Positions 20,161 to 28,724 of a stretch of 64,000 nucleotides of DNA are shown one piece after another (the stretch's first letter is position 1; each line of letters begins with the position of its first letter). The stretch spans positions 1-64,000 of the forward strand of contig NZ_BBBX01000010.1 in the NCBI RefSeq assembly GCF_001311785.1. Reading direction: 5' to 3'. Source of the stretch: Lacticaseibacillus saniviri JCM 17471 = DSM 24301 (GTDB lineage Bacteria; Bacillota; Bacilli; Lactobacillales; Lactobacillaceae). The notes below the pieces were generated by a model. It saw only the letters and a list, made by a program, of their open reading frames with translations, made no database searches and was not told the DNA's origin. Made by a program: the position numbers and the translations under genes.

Positions 20161-20522
20161 TTACCCATCTCCTTATACTCCGTTTCGACCCAATCCAAGA
20201 TTTGGCGCTTTGAGACACCAGCAATGTGGGCCTCAACCAATAACTGGTTGAATTTCGCAGCCATTTTTTGTGTCTGAGCCGCCGTTTCATCCTGAGGCGG
20301 ACTGACAAACGACCCCTTCCCCGGTTGCACGTAGAGCACACCATCCTGCTCTAGCTGTTTATACGCTTTAGCGACCGTATTCGGGTTGAGGCTTTCGGCG
20401 ACAGCGAGTTCGCGAACAGAAGGTAATTTATCGTTCGGGTCATACACACCGGCGAGGATTTGCTGCTTTATTTTGAGTACCAAGGCTTCATAATAGGCTA
20501 ATCCTTGACCTGAATTATTCAT
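20157..20522 (-). CDS. GntR-family (YtrA-type) transcriptional regulator
   Basis: 121 residues. The winged helix spans about residues 12-80, with KLPSVRELAVAESLNPNTVAKAYKQLEQDG in parts (VRELAVAESLNPNTVAKAY as recognition region). The short all-helical tail after residue 80 identifies the YtrA subfamily. ATG 20522 follows AGGAGGCG. It heads an operon with an ABC ATPase and permease, and an inverted repeat overlies its own promoter, so it is probably an autorepressor. Confidence 0.9.
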   Translation of the reverse strand: MNNSGQGLAYYEALVLKIKQQILAGVYDPNDKLPSVRELAVAESLNPNTVAKAYKQLEQDGVLYVQPGKGSFVSPPQDETAAQTQKMAAKFNQLLVEAHIAGVSKRQILDWVETEYKEMGK

Positions 20523-20543
20523 TTCACGCCTCCTCTGTATTAT

Positions 20544-20578
20544 GTGTACTATTATACACAGTACACGTGAATACACAA
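20544..20578 (-). promoter_or_regulatory. gntR promoter with overlapping YtrA-like operator
   Basis: On the minus strand a TTGTGT -35 (20573-20578) and a perfect TATAAT -10 (20551-20556) are 16 bp apart. Inverted repeats GTGTACT (20544-20550) and AGTACAC (20560-20566) straddle the -10. This matches the style of YtrA-type operators. Confidence 0.65.
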
Positions 20579-20590
20579 TAGCTCGCCACA

Positions 20591-20637
20591 AAAAATAAGC
20601 TGTGACCACCAAAAAGGTGGAATCACAGCTTATTTTT
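20591..20637 (-). terminator. Terminator of the P1B ATPase gene
   Basis: AAAAATAAGCTGTGA pairs with TCACAGCTTATTTTT and the apex adds CCACC/GGTGG. Confidence 0.9.
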
Positions 20638-20645
20638 GATAGATG

Positions 20646-22465
20646 TTAGTTTTCTGCTTGTTGTTGCATCGCTGTTGCAATGTGCGTGCGGCCTGTCCGT
20701 GCCCGCAAGGCATAGAGAATGGTCACGGTGTCGACAACTTCTTGGAACATCGCCCCAATGATGGCTGGAATGACGCCAAAGCTCGCAATCAACATCAGAA
20801 TCGTACAGATAGCAATCCCAATCAAGACCGCTTCACGCGCAATCACCATGGTATCGCGCGCAATAATTGTCACCTCAGCAACCTTGCTCAAGTCATCGGG
20901 CAAAATCACGGCATCCGCTGATTCACTCGCTGCTGTCGCGCCATGTGCGCCCATCGCAATCCCGACATCCGCCGTTGCCAGTGATGGCGCATCATTCACG
21001 CCGTCACCCACCATCACGACTGGTCGTTCCTTTGCTGGAACAGCCGCCAAAACGGCGATTTTTTGTGCAGGTAATTGTTCTGCATACACTTGGTCGATGC
21101 CAGCTTCTTCGGCAATTTGATCAGCAATCGCCTGTTGGTCACCAGAGATCATCATCAATTGATGCGCGCCTAGTGTGTGCAACTGACGCATCGTGGCATT
21201 GGCTTCGGGGCGAATGTGATCAGCCAAAATAATCACACCCGCGTACTGTCCATCGACATTGACGTAAACCGCTGTGCCCGTCACAGGGTCAGCCGCGCCG
21301 GCAAATTTGGCTTTTCCGACCTTAACCGTGTGTTGCGCGACTTTGGCACTGACACCCATCCCAGTAACCTCACTGACATCACTGGCCGCCAACAGGTCTG
21401 TTTTAGGGAGTGCCGTGACCAGTGAGCGGGCCAAATATGAGTGGATTGTTGCTCAGCAGAAGCGGCCAATTGCAATAACTGGTCTTCGCGCCAAGGCGAA
21501 ACGGGTTTCACCTGCGTCACATGCAAGACACCACTGGTAATCGTCCCTGTTTTGTCGAACGCAAAGGTCTTGGCACTCGCCAGCTTCTCCAGCGTGGTCC
21601 CAGACTTCACGATGATGCCGTGGCGACTGGTGCGACTCATCCCAGAAACCAGTGCAATCGGCGCCGCCAGAATTAACGGACATGGTGAGGCAACCACTAA
21701 CACTTGCGCAAAACGCACCGGATCACCTGATAACCACCATGCCACACCAGCAATCAGATAGGCCACTAAGGTAAAGGGCACCGCATATCGATCGGCCATC
21801 CGCACGAACCGCGCGGGTTTCGCTTCTGATTCTTTGACCAGGCGCACAATCCCTTGATACTGGCTATCGGCTGCAGTTTTGGTGACCTTCATTGTCAGCG
21901 CGACATCGCCATTGATGGTCCCAGACATCAGCTCGGCACTCACACCTTTTTCGATTGGCTTGGATTCACCCGTCAAACTCGCTTCGTTGACCATACTCTC
22001 ACCCTCGATGACCACACCATCGACGGGGACTTGTTCACCAGGCTTCACCACCAAAATATCGCCAACAGCGACATCATCAACCTGCACGTCATTGAGCCCG
22101 GATGTCTCTTGCCGGTGTGCCTTTGTCGGTGCTTGGTCTAACAGACTCTTCAATTCACGCTTAGCCTTATGTGCCGCAAAGTCTTCAAGCGCGTCACCAC
22201 CCGTCAGCATCAGCAACACGATCATCGCGGCCCAGTATTCACCCACGGCTAATGTCGCAACAACGGCCGTAATCGCCAGTAAATCGATTCCGAATTTGCC
22301 TGACCGCAGTGTTTGAATCATGTCCCACAGCATCATGAGGGCCAGCCCCGAGCCCATCACAGTGATCACAATTTGTGCAGCTTTTAACTGACCAAATCCA
22401 AAGGCCAAGATTAACGCAACAGCACTCACACCAAGCACGGCCCATAGTCGACCATAATTACGCAT
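20646..22465 (-). CDS. P1B-type heavy-metal-transporting ATPase (one frameshift)
   Basis: About 606 residues. Membrane metal-site motif SPCPLILAAPIAL, phosphorylation motif DKTGT, TGES loop (LTGES) and hinge GDGVNDAPSLATADVGIAMG are all present. It begins directly with membrane helices and lacks an N-terminal HMA metal-binding domain. The SPCPL rather than CPC motif suggests a divalent ion (Zn, Co, Fe or Cd) rather than copper; the exact ion is not readable. One base is missing in a TTT run near 21438, where four T give STHILARSLV, the usual P1B sequence. Confidence 0.88.
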
Positions 22466-22551
22466 GCCAATTCCTCCTTAGTTTGCTCATTACTTAATAT
22501 CTTAATTATAATGATTCCAAACTAGAAAGTCTACCTTTAAACCCATAAACA

Positions 22552-22598
22552 AAAAACGCACTGTCAACAACCCAGCTAGGTTGTTGACAGTGCATTTT
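22552..22598 (-). terminator. Terminator of the hsp20 gene
   Basis: AAAAACGCACTGTCAACAACC pairs closely with GGTTGTTGACAGTGCATTTTT, in halves of about 20 bp, with one mismatch. Confidence 0.9.
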
Positions 22599-22630
22599 TG
22601 GATGATGCGTGTTTAAACGTCAAATTCAAA

Positions 22631-23071
22631 TTAGTTAATGTCAATTTGGTGTGTGCTTTCTGGCTTACCAGTCAGTTTTGGCAATGTGACTGTCAAAACA
22701 CCGGCGTCATAAGCAGCGGTGATAGCACCTTCGTCAACGTTAGGAATCCGGTAGCTGCGGCTCATCCGGCCATAGTTACGTTCACTCATCAACAAGTTGC
22801 CTTCTTCATCTTCATGATCGGTGAAGTCATCCTTCTTAACACTGATGCTCAAGACATTATCTTGATAGTTGAGTTGGATATCCTTCTTATCGATCCCTGG
22901 GACATCAACCTTAGCAATATATGCCTTGTCTGTGTCCTTAATATCTGTTTTCAGCACGCGATCCCCAATTGGATTTTGTGTTGGCAAGAAACCATCAAAG
23001 AAACGCCGACCCATGTCACCAAAGACAGGATCTGTTAACCAATCGTTACGCCGTGATAAATTGTTTGCCAT
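22631..23071 (-). CDS. Small heat-shock protein, Hsp20/alpha-crystallin family
   Basis: 146 residues. The alpha-crystallin domain occupies about residues 40-140, with the conserved KVDVPGIDKKDIQLNY strand and the terminal AGVLTVTLPKL signature (A-x-x-x-GVLxxxxPK). It is a holdase chaperone that binds unfolding proteins in the cytoplasm. A perfect CIRCE element and a nested promoter lie upstream, so it is controlled by HrcA. Confidence 0.95.
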   Translation of the reverse strand: MANNLSRRNDWLTDPVFGDMGRRFFDGFLPTQNPIGDRVLKTDIKDTDKAYIAKVDVPGIDKKDIQLNYQDNVLSISVKKDDFTDHEDEEGNLLMSERNYGRMSRSYRIPNVDEGAITAAYDAGVLTVTLPKLTGKPESTHQIDIN

Positions 23072-23119
23072 ATTGAAAACTTCCTTTCTTATAAGGGATG
23101 CTCCCTTGATTACGAATCT

Positions 23120-23147
23120 ATTATAACACCTTTTAGCACTCGTGCAA
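23120..23147 (-). promoter_or_regulatory. hsp20 promoter
   Basis: Minus-strand TTGCAC -35 (23142-23147) and perfect TATAAT -10 (23120-23125), 16 bp apart. The -35 lies within the CIRCE spacer. Confidence 0.75.
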
Positions 23148-23159
23148 GTAGAGTGCTAA
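23133..23159. promoter_or_regulatory. CIRCE operator (HrcA site)
   Basis: TTAGCACTC and GAGTGCTAA flank a 9-bp spacer, an exact match to the CIRCE consensus. HrcA binding here would cover the hsp20 promoter. Confidence 0.95.
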
Positions 23160-23161
23160 TC

Positions 23162-23497
23162 TTACGCGCGAATTTCATCGATCACGTCGAGTAAATTCGT
23201 TGCTGCTGTCTTATAGGCAGGCATATCATTACCAAACTTGGCATTGAAGCCTTCCAAACCGTCTGCTGCGAACGCATATTCATAGGCATAGACAGCTTGA
23301 TAAGCGGCCGTGAACTTAGCCAACAGCGCATCTTGCTTATCCAATTGCAGTGCCAATTGAATCATCCGCATATCAGAGTAACCCAATTCAAACTGAACCG
23401 CCCAAATCCGAATGAACTCATGCTGTGCTTCAATATGAGCATAGTGGTGTTGTGTGTTCCATGCTAATTGATCAAGTGAACCTTGAATATCTAACAT
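23162..23497 (-). CDS. Conserved hypothetical helical protein, 111 aa
   Basis: ATG at 23497 follows GGAGGCG with good spacing and is preferred to upstream starts. The product is rich in aromatic and His residues (NTQHHYAHIEAQHEFIRIW) with predicted amphipathic helices throughout. I do not recognise the family. Its stop lies 3 bp from the CIRCE element of the downstream hsp20 gene, so read-through could add to hsp20 expression. Confidence 0.55.
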   Translation of the reverse strand: MLDIQGSLDQLAWNTQHHYAHIEAQHEFIRIWAVQFELGYSDMRMIQLALQLDKQDALLAKFTAAYQAVYAYEYAFAADGLEGFNAKFGNDMPAYKTAATNLLDVIDEIRA

Positions 23498-23630
23498 AAG
23501 ATCGCCTCCATTACCTCTATTCATACACGCATTCTCAAAAAAGTGAAATATTTTGCTTCCTAATATAGGCCATCTTTTTGCACCGAAAATTATCAATCAA
23601 TTATTTTCATTAATAAACGCCCACAATCAA

Positions 23631-23676
23631 AAAAAGAGCTACGACAAAACCCTTTCGGGTCGTCACAGCTCTTTTG
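23631..23676 (-). terminator. Terminator after the HesB-like gene
   Basis: AAAAAGAGCT pairs with AGCTCTTTT, with inner ACGAC/GTCGT. It has the shared ACGACAAAA/GTCGT core. Confidence 0.82.
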
Positions 23677-23704
23677 TCACAACTTCTTAATCAGTCGCAA
23701 TCGG

Positions 23705-24109
23705 CTAGCAAATCTTGCCGCCCAAGGACTTCATTTCTTCACGTAACTTATTCTCTTCTTCAGTTGGTGCTTGGTATTGTTCAACCATTACGGCACCATC
23801 GAGGATCCCACTGTCATCCTTCAATGCTAAGGAAGCATTCTTGAAGTCGAGTGTTAAGCCATTAGCCAAGTACATGGTTTCAGGCATTGCGGTGGTAATG
23901 TTTAAACCGGCATCGTTATCAAGGGGCAGAGAGTATTCTGCATCAGCTTGATCGGAAACCACCAATTGGAACTTATTCCCAATGGCACAGGAACCGCCTA
24001 ATTTAGAGAACTTGCTTGAACCATCATCGAGCGCGAGGAAAATGTGGCTGGATGGGGTTACCTTCTTGTCCAAATATGCTTTTGCTTGATCCTTAATTGC
24101 GATTTTCAT
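23705..24109 (-). CDS. Iron-sulfur cluster biosynthesis family protein (HesB-like)
   Basis: 134 residues from ATG 24109; a GTG 9 bp upstream is possible but AGGGTGA fits the ATG as ribosome site. The sequence (MKIAIKDQAKAYLDKK, then LGGSCAIGNKFQLVV) resembles the YneR/YqkB HesB-like family that folds like A-type iron-sulfur carriers. The Cys in GGSCAIG and a C-terminal GGKIC Cys could bind metal, though the usual three-Cys A-type motif is incomplete. It stands alone. Confidence 0.75.
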   Translation of the reverse strand: MKIAIKDQAKAYLDKKVTPSSHIFLALDDGSSKFSKLGGSCAIGNKFQLVVSDQADAEYSLPLDNDAGLNITTAMPETMYLANGLTLDFKNASLALKDDSGILDGAVMVEQYQAPTEEENKLREEMKSLGGKIC

Positions 24110-24233
24110 CAGCGTCACCCTTTTTTCTTTAAATTTAGATTGCGCACAATCTATTTACAAGTTCTATATTACTCACTTAATATCAGTAAGTCAAGTTGAG
24201 GGCTTCTTTTTCTGAAAATAGGGCAATCACATC

Positions 24234-24629
24234 TTATCCCCACGAATTATCCACACCAACTTTTAGTGAATACCAAATATGGTAGTCACATAAAAACCTG
24301 ACACCAGATTTTGCATCGAAGAATTGCAAGAATTTTTTTAAGCACCAACGTTTATCCACACTCAAATAATGTTCGCCTCACCGCTGTAACCGCGCGCAAT
24401 CCCGCCAGAACCCCACAAAACATACGTTCCCACACGATAAAAAAACTTATGCACATACTATCCACATCCTGTGGATAACAAAATCAACACCCTAAAAATC
24501 TAGTTATGAACAGTATCCACAGAGTTATCCACAGTTTGCTCGTGATTTTATCCCCGCTGACTTTCCACATCCCCAGGATGAACACTGAACATTCGGCTAA
24601 AAATCGCGTCCTATTATCTGGATAACAAT
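24234..24629. promoter_or_regulatory. Cluster of DnaA boxes
   Basis: Perfect TTATCCACA occurs at 24247, 24352 and 24525 (plus) and at 24470-24478 in reverse; TTATGCACA at 24447 also fits TTWTNCACA. One-mismatch copies include 24234 (TTATCCCCA), 24458 (CTATCCACA), 24513 (GTATCCACA) and weaker ones near 24548 and 24618. Five consensus boxes in 290 bp is far above chance. It could be a DnaA-titrating or regulatory region, or part of an origin. Confidence 0.8.
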
Positions 24630-24661
24630 CACCTTCTCTGTTTAGTCCCCGTGCTGGACAC

Positions 24662-24703
24662 AAAAAAGCAGCTGTTCCCAAACATTGGAAACAACTGCTT
24701 TTC
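24662..24703 (-). terminator. htrA terminator
   Basis: AAAAGCAGCTGTT pairs with AACAACTGCTTTT, with the T tract on the minus strand. Confidence 0.8.
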
Positions 24704-24714
24704 TGATAGTTCGA

Positions 24715-26049
24715 CTAGTTCTTTGTCGTCTGTGATTCAGACAATTGACTGGTTGTTTGTGTCAACTTGAGACTGACACTCTGCTTCTTACCGCCACGGT
24801 AATAATGCAAGGTGACTGTATCACCAATCTTGTGCTTGTAGAGTGCGGTGTGCAGATCTGCCAGGCCTGTGACGTTGGTATTATCGACGCCCACAATCAC
24901 ATCATATTGCTTGAGACCGGCTTTCTTAGCGATACTCTCGCTGGTAAAGCCCGCAATGACAACCCCGCCGGTCACACTAGAAGGCAGCTTCAGCACGGAT
25001 TGCTGTTGGGTTGCTGTAACAGATGAGAGATCACGCACGGTGACCCCCAATGCAGGGCGAACCACTTTACCATTAGCGACTAATTGATTGATGATCGTCA
25101 CAACTTCATTACTTGGAATGGCAAAGCCCATCCCTTCAATCGTTGCGGTGCTGCTATCTGAACTCCCTGTCGATAACTTCATGGAGTTGATGCCGACAAC
25201 CTGACCAGACAAGTTGATTAAAGCACCACCCGAATTACCGGAGTTGATGGCGGCATCTGTTTGGATGACCGTTGCTTGGCCAGTTGTCTGGCCGGTTTCT
25301 TCATCCTGCACGTCGATTGTCCGGCTCTTAGCGGAGACAATCCCTTGGGTCACACTAGAAGCATATTCAGAGCCCAGTGGTGAACCGATGGCCAGCACGG
25401 TTTGTCCAGCCTTGATTGCGTTGGAATCGCCGAAACTAGCCACGGTGTTAACCTTGCTGCCGTCGATACTCAAGACAGCTAAGTCACTGACGGAATCCGT
25501 ACCGACTAATTTGGCCTTAATCTTCGTCCCATCACTCAAAATCACTTCGAGTTCATCGGAACCAGCGACAACGTGATTATTGGTGACGATGTAGGCTGTG
25601 CCATCCTTCTTTTGATAGATGACACCAGAACCTTCACTGTATTCCTCGAGGCTACTGCTGCTACTCTTATTCGAGTTAGAGTTGGACGAGCTACTGCCGC
25701 TACCACCAAATAGATCACCGAAGTCATCGAGCCCACTGCTTGTGCTCTGTGCTTTTTGCAAGTTGACCACGGAAACAACCGCGCCCTTCACCTTGGCAAA
25801 TGCCGTCTCAGAAGCGCTGCTCTGGTTTACAGACACGTTAGAAACCTGTGTGGTGCCCGCAGACTTGGTTGTGTTAACGACGCCCAGGTCTTGCCCCTTT
25901 TGGGAAAAGCCCCAGTATGCGGCACCACCACCGACACCGCCACCGATCAATGCTGCGACGAGCGCGACGACCATCGTCTTTGAACCGCCGCTACGCTTTG
26001 GTCCAGAAGTATTTGGTCCTTCTTGAAAATTATGTGATTGGTTATCCAT
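24715..26049 (-). CDS. htrA: HtrA/DegP-like serine protease
   Basis: 444 residues. A Gly-rich single membrane anchor lies at about 26-47, a Ser/Asn-rich linker at about 100-140, then the trypsin-like domain with catalytic His in VTNNHVVAG, Asp in SDLAVLSI and Ser in NSGNSGGAL, and a C-terminal PDZ domain (about 335-425). It degrades and refolds misfolded exported proteins on the outer face of the membrane. In lactobacilli it commonly follows walJ; here two immunity genes lie between. Confidence 0.96.
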   Translation of the reverse strand: MDNQSHNFQEGPNTSGPKRSGGSKTMVVALVAALIGGGVGGGAAYWGFSQKGQDLGVVNTTKSAGTTQVSNVSVNQSSASETAFAKVKGAVVSVVNLQKAQSTSSGLDDFGDLFGGSGSSSSNSNSNKSSSSSLEEYSEGSGVIYQKKDGTAYIVTNNHVVAGSDELEVILSDGTKIKAKLVGTDSVSDLAVLSIDGSKVNTVASFGDSNAIKAGQTVLAIGSPLGSEYASSVTQGIVSAKSRTIDVQDEETGQTTGQATVIQTDAAINSGNSGGALINLSGQVVGINSMKLSTGSSDSSTATIEGMGFAIPSNEVVTIINQLVANGKVVRPALGVTVRDLSSVTATQQQSVLKLPSSVTGGVVIAGFTSESIAKKAGLKQYDVIVGVDNTNVTGLADLHTALYKHKIGDTVTLHYYRGGKKQSVSLKLTQTTSQLSESQTTKN

Positions 26050-26145
26050 GAAATGGTCCCTCCATCGATTTCATTTATTGTATATTTTTACTATAACCAC
26101 AGTATTTGACGAAATTATGAACAAGGCCTGATTAATTCGGGAAAC

Positions 26146-26439
26146 TCAGCCCGTATACCCTCTAAAGAGGCCAATATTGTCCCACCATTTAGTCTTGGTA
26201 AGAGCGTCGAGTTTATCCAAGTCGTCATTGAAGATCGTGGGGTATGGTTTGTGCGGCTTAATGCTCGCTACTTGAATGTCACCGATCATACTGTTCACAA
26301 GGGGGGATACTCCCTTTTTATCGATTGCAACATAGGTTTGTCCCAATAACAGCTTGATGTCACTGTACTCGTCACCTAGAGCATCATGCATCTCCTTGAT
26401 CAATGCCTTAGCGGCGGCCTTTTGTTCTGCCTGTTTCAT
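26146..26439 (-). CDS. Bacteriocin immunity protein, enterocin-A-immunity-like, copy 1
   Basis: 97 residues from ATG 26439, with GAGGTG as ribosome site. The pattern EMHDALGDEYSDIKLLL followed by a YVAIDKKGVSPLVN segment resembles the four-helix EntA_Immun family that protects against class IIa pediocin-like bacteriocins at the membrane. It is a close paralogue of the neighbouring gene at 26510, sharing also a 21-bp leader. No bacteriocin precursor with a double-glycine leader is visible nearby. Confidence 0.72.
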   Translation of the reverse strand: MKQAEQKAAAKALIKEMHDALGDEYSDIKLLLGQTYVAIDKKGVSPLVNSMIGDIQVASIKPHKPYPTIFNDDLDKLDALTKTKWWDNIGLFRGYTG

Positions 26440-26442
26440 TTC

Positions 26443-26824
26443 AATCACCTCAACCCACTTTTAGAGTCCTCGATAGCGTTATGCCAGAAAGTTAAGCCCA
26501 CACCCCTTGCTATGAAGGCCAAATCCGGACAGTAAAATTGTTCCACCATTTCGTTCTCGTGAGCAATTTCAACTGTTCCAAGTCATCGTTGAAAACTTTC
26601 GGGTAGGGTGTATGGGGTTTCGTACTTGCAACTTGAAGGTTCCCGATCATTTTGTTCACGCGTGGTGAAATTCCTTGTTTATCAATGGCAACATAGATTT
26701 GCCCAAGTAATTGTTTGATGTCACTGTACTCGTCACCCAGAGCATCGTGCATCTCCTTGACCAGCGCTTTAGCTTTCGTTTCTTGTTCCACTCGTTTCAC
26801 TTTAATCACCTCAACCCACTTTTA
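26443..26824. repeat. Tandem duplication of immunity-gene unit
   Basis: The leader AATCACCTCAACCCACTTTT (20 of its bases shown) occurs at 26443 and again at 26804, each just before an immunity gene. The spacing of about 361 bp equals one gene plus leader, so the pair arose by tandem duplication. Confidence 0.8.
26510..26800 (-). CDS. Bacteriocin immunity protein, enterocin-A-immunity-like, copy 2
   Basis: 96 residues from GTG 26800, the same codon position as the ATG of the paralogue, with GAGGTG upstream. ALVKEMHDALGDEYSDIKQL is nearly identical to copy 1; the halves after residue 60 diverge more. The two copies plus leader form a tandem repeat of about 361 bp. Probably the first gene of a two-gene transcript. 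Confidence 0.72.
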   Translation of the reverse strand: MKRVEQETKAKALVKEMHDALGDEYSDIKQLLGQIYVAIDKQGISPRVNKMIGNLQVASTKPHTPYPKVFNDDLEQLKLLTRTKWWNNFTVRIWPS

Positions 26825-26914
26825 CCGCCAGTATACACCAACATTTACATCACCTAAAATAAAAGGAATGCCAAAACCACTCAACATCTGAATCGCGATG
26901 ATTTTTTCACGAAA

Positions 26915-26959
26915 AATAGGCCTGTGACAGCACCGCTGGGGTGATCACAGGCCTATTTA
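26915..26959 (-). terminator. Terminator of the wal operon
   Basis: AAATAGGCCTGTGA pairs with TCACAGGCCTATTT downstream of walJ, separating it from the immunity genes. Confidence 0.85.
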
Positions 26960-27022
26960 TATATTTTTGATTGTTTCGTGAGTCCCGTTAGTGCTCGATT
27001 GCTACACGGGTCTTGTCGCGCT

Positions 27023-27832
27023 CTAAACAACAAACAATTCGTCCGCCACTTCAGGATCAGTATCATAGATGTTGAAGTCGTGACCGACACCCAGCCCCTG
27101 TTCCTGCAACATTGACGCCATAGTGATGTGAGCCAACGATTTCACGTTATTGTGTGGTGAAAGGTGGCCCAGGTAGATGCGCTTGGTTTCAGGTCCAATC
27201 ACATCCATCACCGCGTTTGCGCCATCTTCATTGGATAAGTGACCGCGATCACTCAGGATACGCTGCTTGAGCGACCAAGGATAAGGCCCCATCCGCAACA
27301 TTTCGAGATCGTGGTTGCACTCCATCACATAGGCATCCGCATCACGAATCGTCCCAACCACGCGATCGGACACGTAGCCAGTATCTGTGAGAATCGCAAA
27401 CCGCTTGCCAGCATGATAGAACTGGTAGAACTGTGGTGCCGCCGCGTCATGGGAGACCCCAAAGCTCTCGACATCCAAATCGCCGAGCGTCTTCACAGTG
27501 CCCATCTCAAACAGCTGCAGCTGATCGGGTGGAATTACCCCCGTCGAGTGTGGCAACGCGTTAAACGTGCCCTCATTGGCATAAACGGTCAATTGTGGAT
27601 ACCGGCGTGCTAACACACCAGCGCCACGAATATGATCCGTGTGTTCATGGGTGAGGAAGAGGCTGTCGACATCTTTCAGATCACGCCCAATGCTCTGCAT
27701 TAATTGTTCCAATTTTTTACCGGAAAATCCCGCGTCGACTAACACCTTGTGCTGTGGTGTCTCGATATAAGTGGCATTACCCGTGCTGCTACTTGCCAAG
27801 ACACTGACCCGCATTCCAAAATCATCACTCAT
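27023..27832 (-). CDS. walJ: WalJ (YycJ) metallo-beta-lactamase-fold exonuclease
   Basis: 269 residues. The metal-binding motif THEHTDH (residues about 62-68) and later Asp/His residues (LTDTGYVSD, NHDLEML, LGHLSPHN) define the beta-lactamase fold of the YycJ family, a 5'-3' DNA exonuclease linked to coordination of replication and cell division. Last gene of the wal operon, followed by a terminator. Confidence 0.93.
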   Translation of the reverse strand: MSDDFGMRVSVLASSSTGNATYIETPQHKVLVDAGFSGKKLEQLMQSIGRDLKDVDSLFLTHEHTDHIRGAGVLARRYPQLTVYANEGTFNALPHSTGVIPPDQLQLFEMGTVKTLGDLDVESFGVSHDAAAPQFYQFYHAGKRFAILTDTGYVSDRVVGTIRDADAYVMECNHDLEMLRMGPYPWSLKQRILSDRGHLSNEDGANAVMDVIGPETKRIYLGHLSPHNNVKSLAHITMASMLQEQGLGVGHDFNIYDTDPEVADELFVV

Positions 27833-27923
27833 GATTAATTGCCATTCCCTTCACTCGAATTACTACCAGCTATTCTAGCACGTTTTGTGTTCCTACAACA
27901 GCGAACCTCTCTAATGCCTGTCC

Positions 27924-28721
27924 TCACTGGTTAGGTGTCTTGATGACAGCCTTCGTAATCGCGTTGATCTTCTTCACTGTGACATTACGTGAATTCCGGT
28001 TCTCGATACCGACAAACCAGGCAGGCACATAAACACTGCTGCCCTTAGCATCCAGCAACCAGGTGTACCCCAACTTGGTCCACAACACCTTGGAATTGTT
28101 CAAGATATCGTTGTCGCGATACAACTCAATCACGGCGTCCTCATTGCTGACAAGCTTGATGCCATCGCGCAGAATCTCGGGCTGGGCCGTGTACATCTGG
28201 GTGTAGCCCATCACCCGATTGCCTTCAACGCGCACATATAACATCGCGCGGTCGTCATAGATGGCGCCTTCTTTGAACTTCTGTGCAAAGGCATAGATGT
28301 TCTTGCTGGACAGACGCTTACTGTAGCTATACTCCGAACCAAACAGCACGTTGTGGTTACCCTTCATCCACTTCTCAATCGTTGCCACTTCTTCGCCCTT
28401 TTTAATGGCGACCGTGGGCGTGAGGTTACTGGTTAGCACTTGATGATTGCTATCAAAACTAACAGATTGGCCCTGCAGTTGTCGCATATTTTGATACAAC
28501 AACGTATTGGGCCGACTCGCAATATAGGCGCCTTTTGGTGTCTTATTGTTCAGTTCAGGCAGCGTGATTTGATCACGCTTAATTTCCGTAATCATCTGTG
28601 TGGTGGGTGCCTTGCTGACGGATAGTTCCACTTTTTGGCTCTGATAGAAGCTCACCCCGAGAAAAATATCCAGTGCCAAAAAGATGACTAAGAAAATCCA
28701 TTCAATACGTCTAAAGTCCAC
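27924..28721 (-). CDS. yycI: YycI regulatory membrane protein
   Basis: 265 residues from GTG 28721, preceded by GAGGAGGG. One N-terminal membrane helix (IFLVIFLALDIFLGVSFY) is followed by an extracellular domain with the family pattern (MTEIKRDQITLPEL...). YycI and YycH bind the WalK sensor through their membrane helices and restrain its activity. It starts 3 bp after yycH. Confidence 0.92.
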   Translation of the reverse strand: MDFRRIEWIFLVIFLALDIFLGVSFYQSQKVELSVSKAPTTQMITEIKRDQITLPELNNKTPKGAYIASRPNTLLYQNMRQLQGQSVSFDSNHQVLTSNLTPTVAIKKGEEVATIEKWMKGNHNVLFGSEYSYSKRLSSKNIYAFAQKFKEGAIYDDRAMLYVRVEGNRVMGYTQMYTAQPEILRDGIKLVSNEDAVIELYRDNDILNNSKVLWTKLGYTWLLDAKGSSVYVPAWFVGIENRNSRNVTVKKINAITKAVIKTPNQ

Positions 28722-28724
28722 TGG

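Larger units (their letters stand above)
24110..24714. other. 605-bp intergenic region dense in DnaA boxes
   Basis: Apart from the htrA terminator at 24662 this stretch has no gene. It carries many copies or near-copies of the DnaA box TTATCCACA and several short A/T-rich runs; see the separate cluster entry. Long intergenic spacing is unusual in this gene-dense window. Confidence 0.8.

Noticed and set aside
24110-24714. Calling the DnaA-box region oriC outright
   Set aside because: dnaA, dnaN and a typical AT-rich unwinding element are not seen here and flanking genes are both on the minus strand, not diverging; it is listed only as a DnaA-box cluster.
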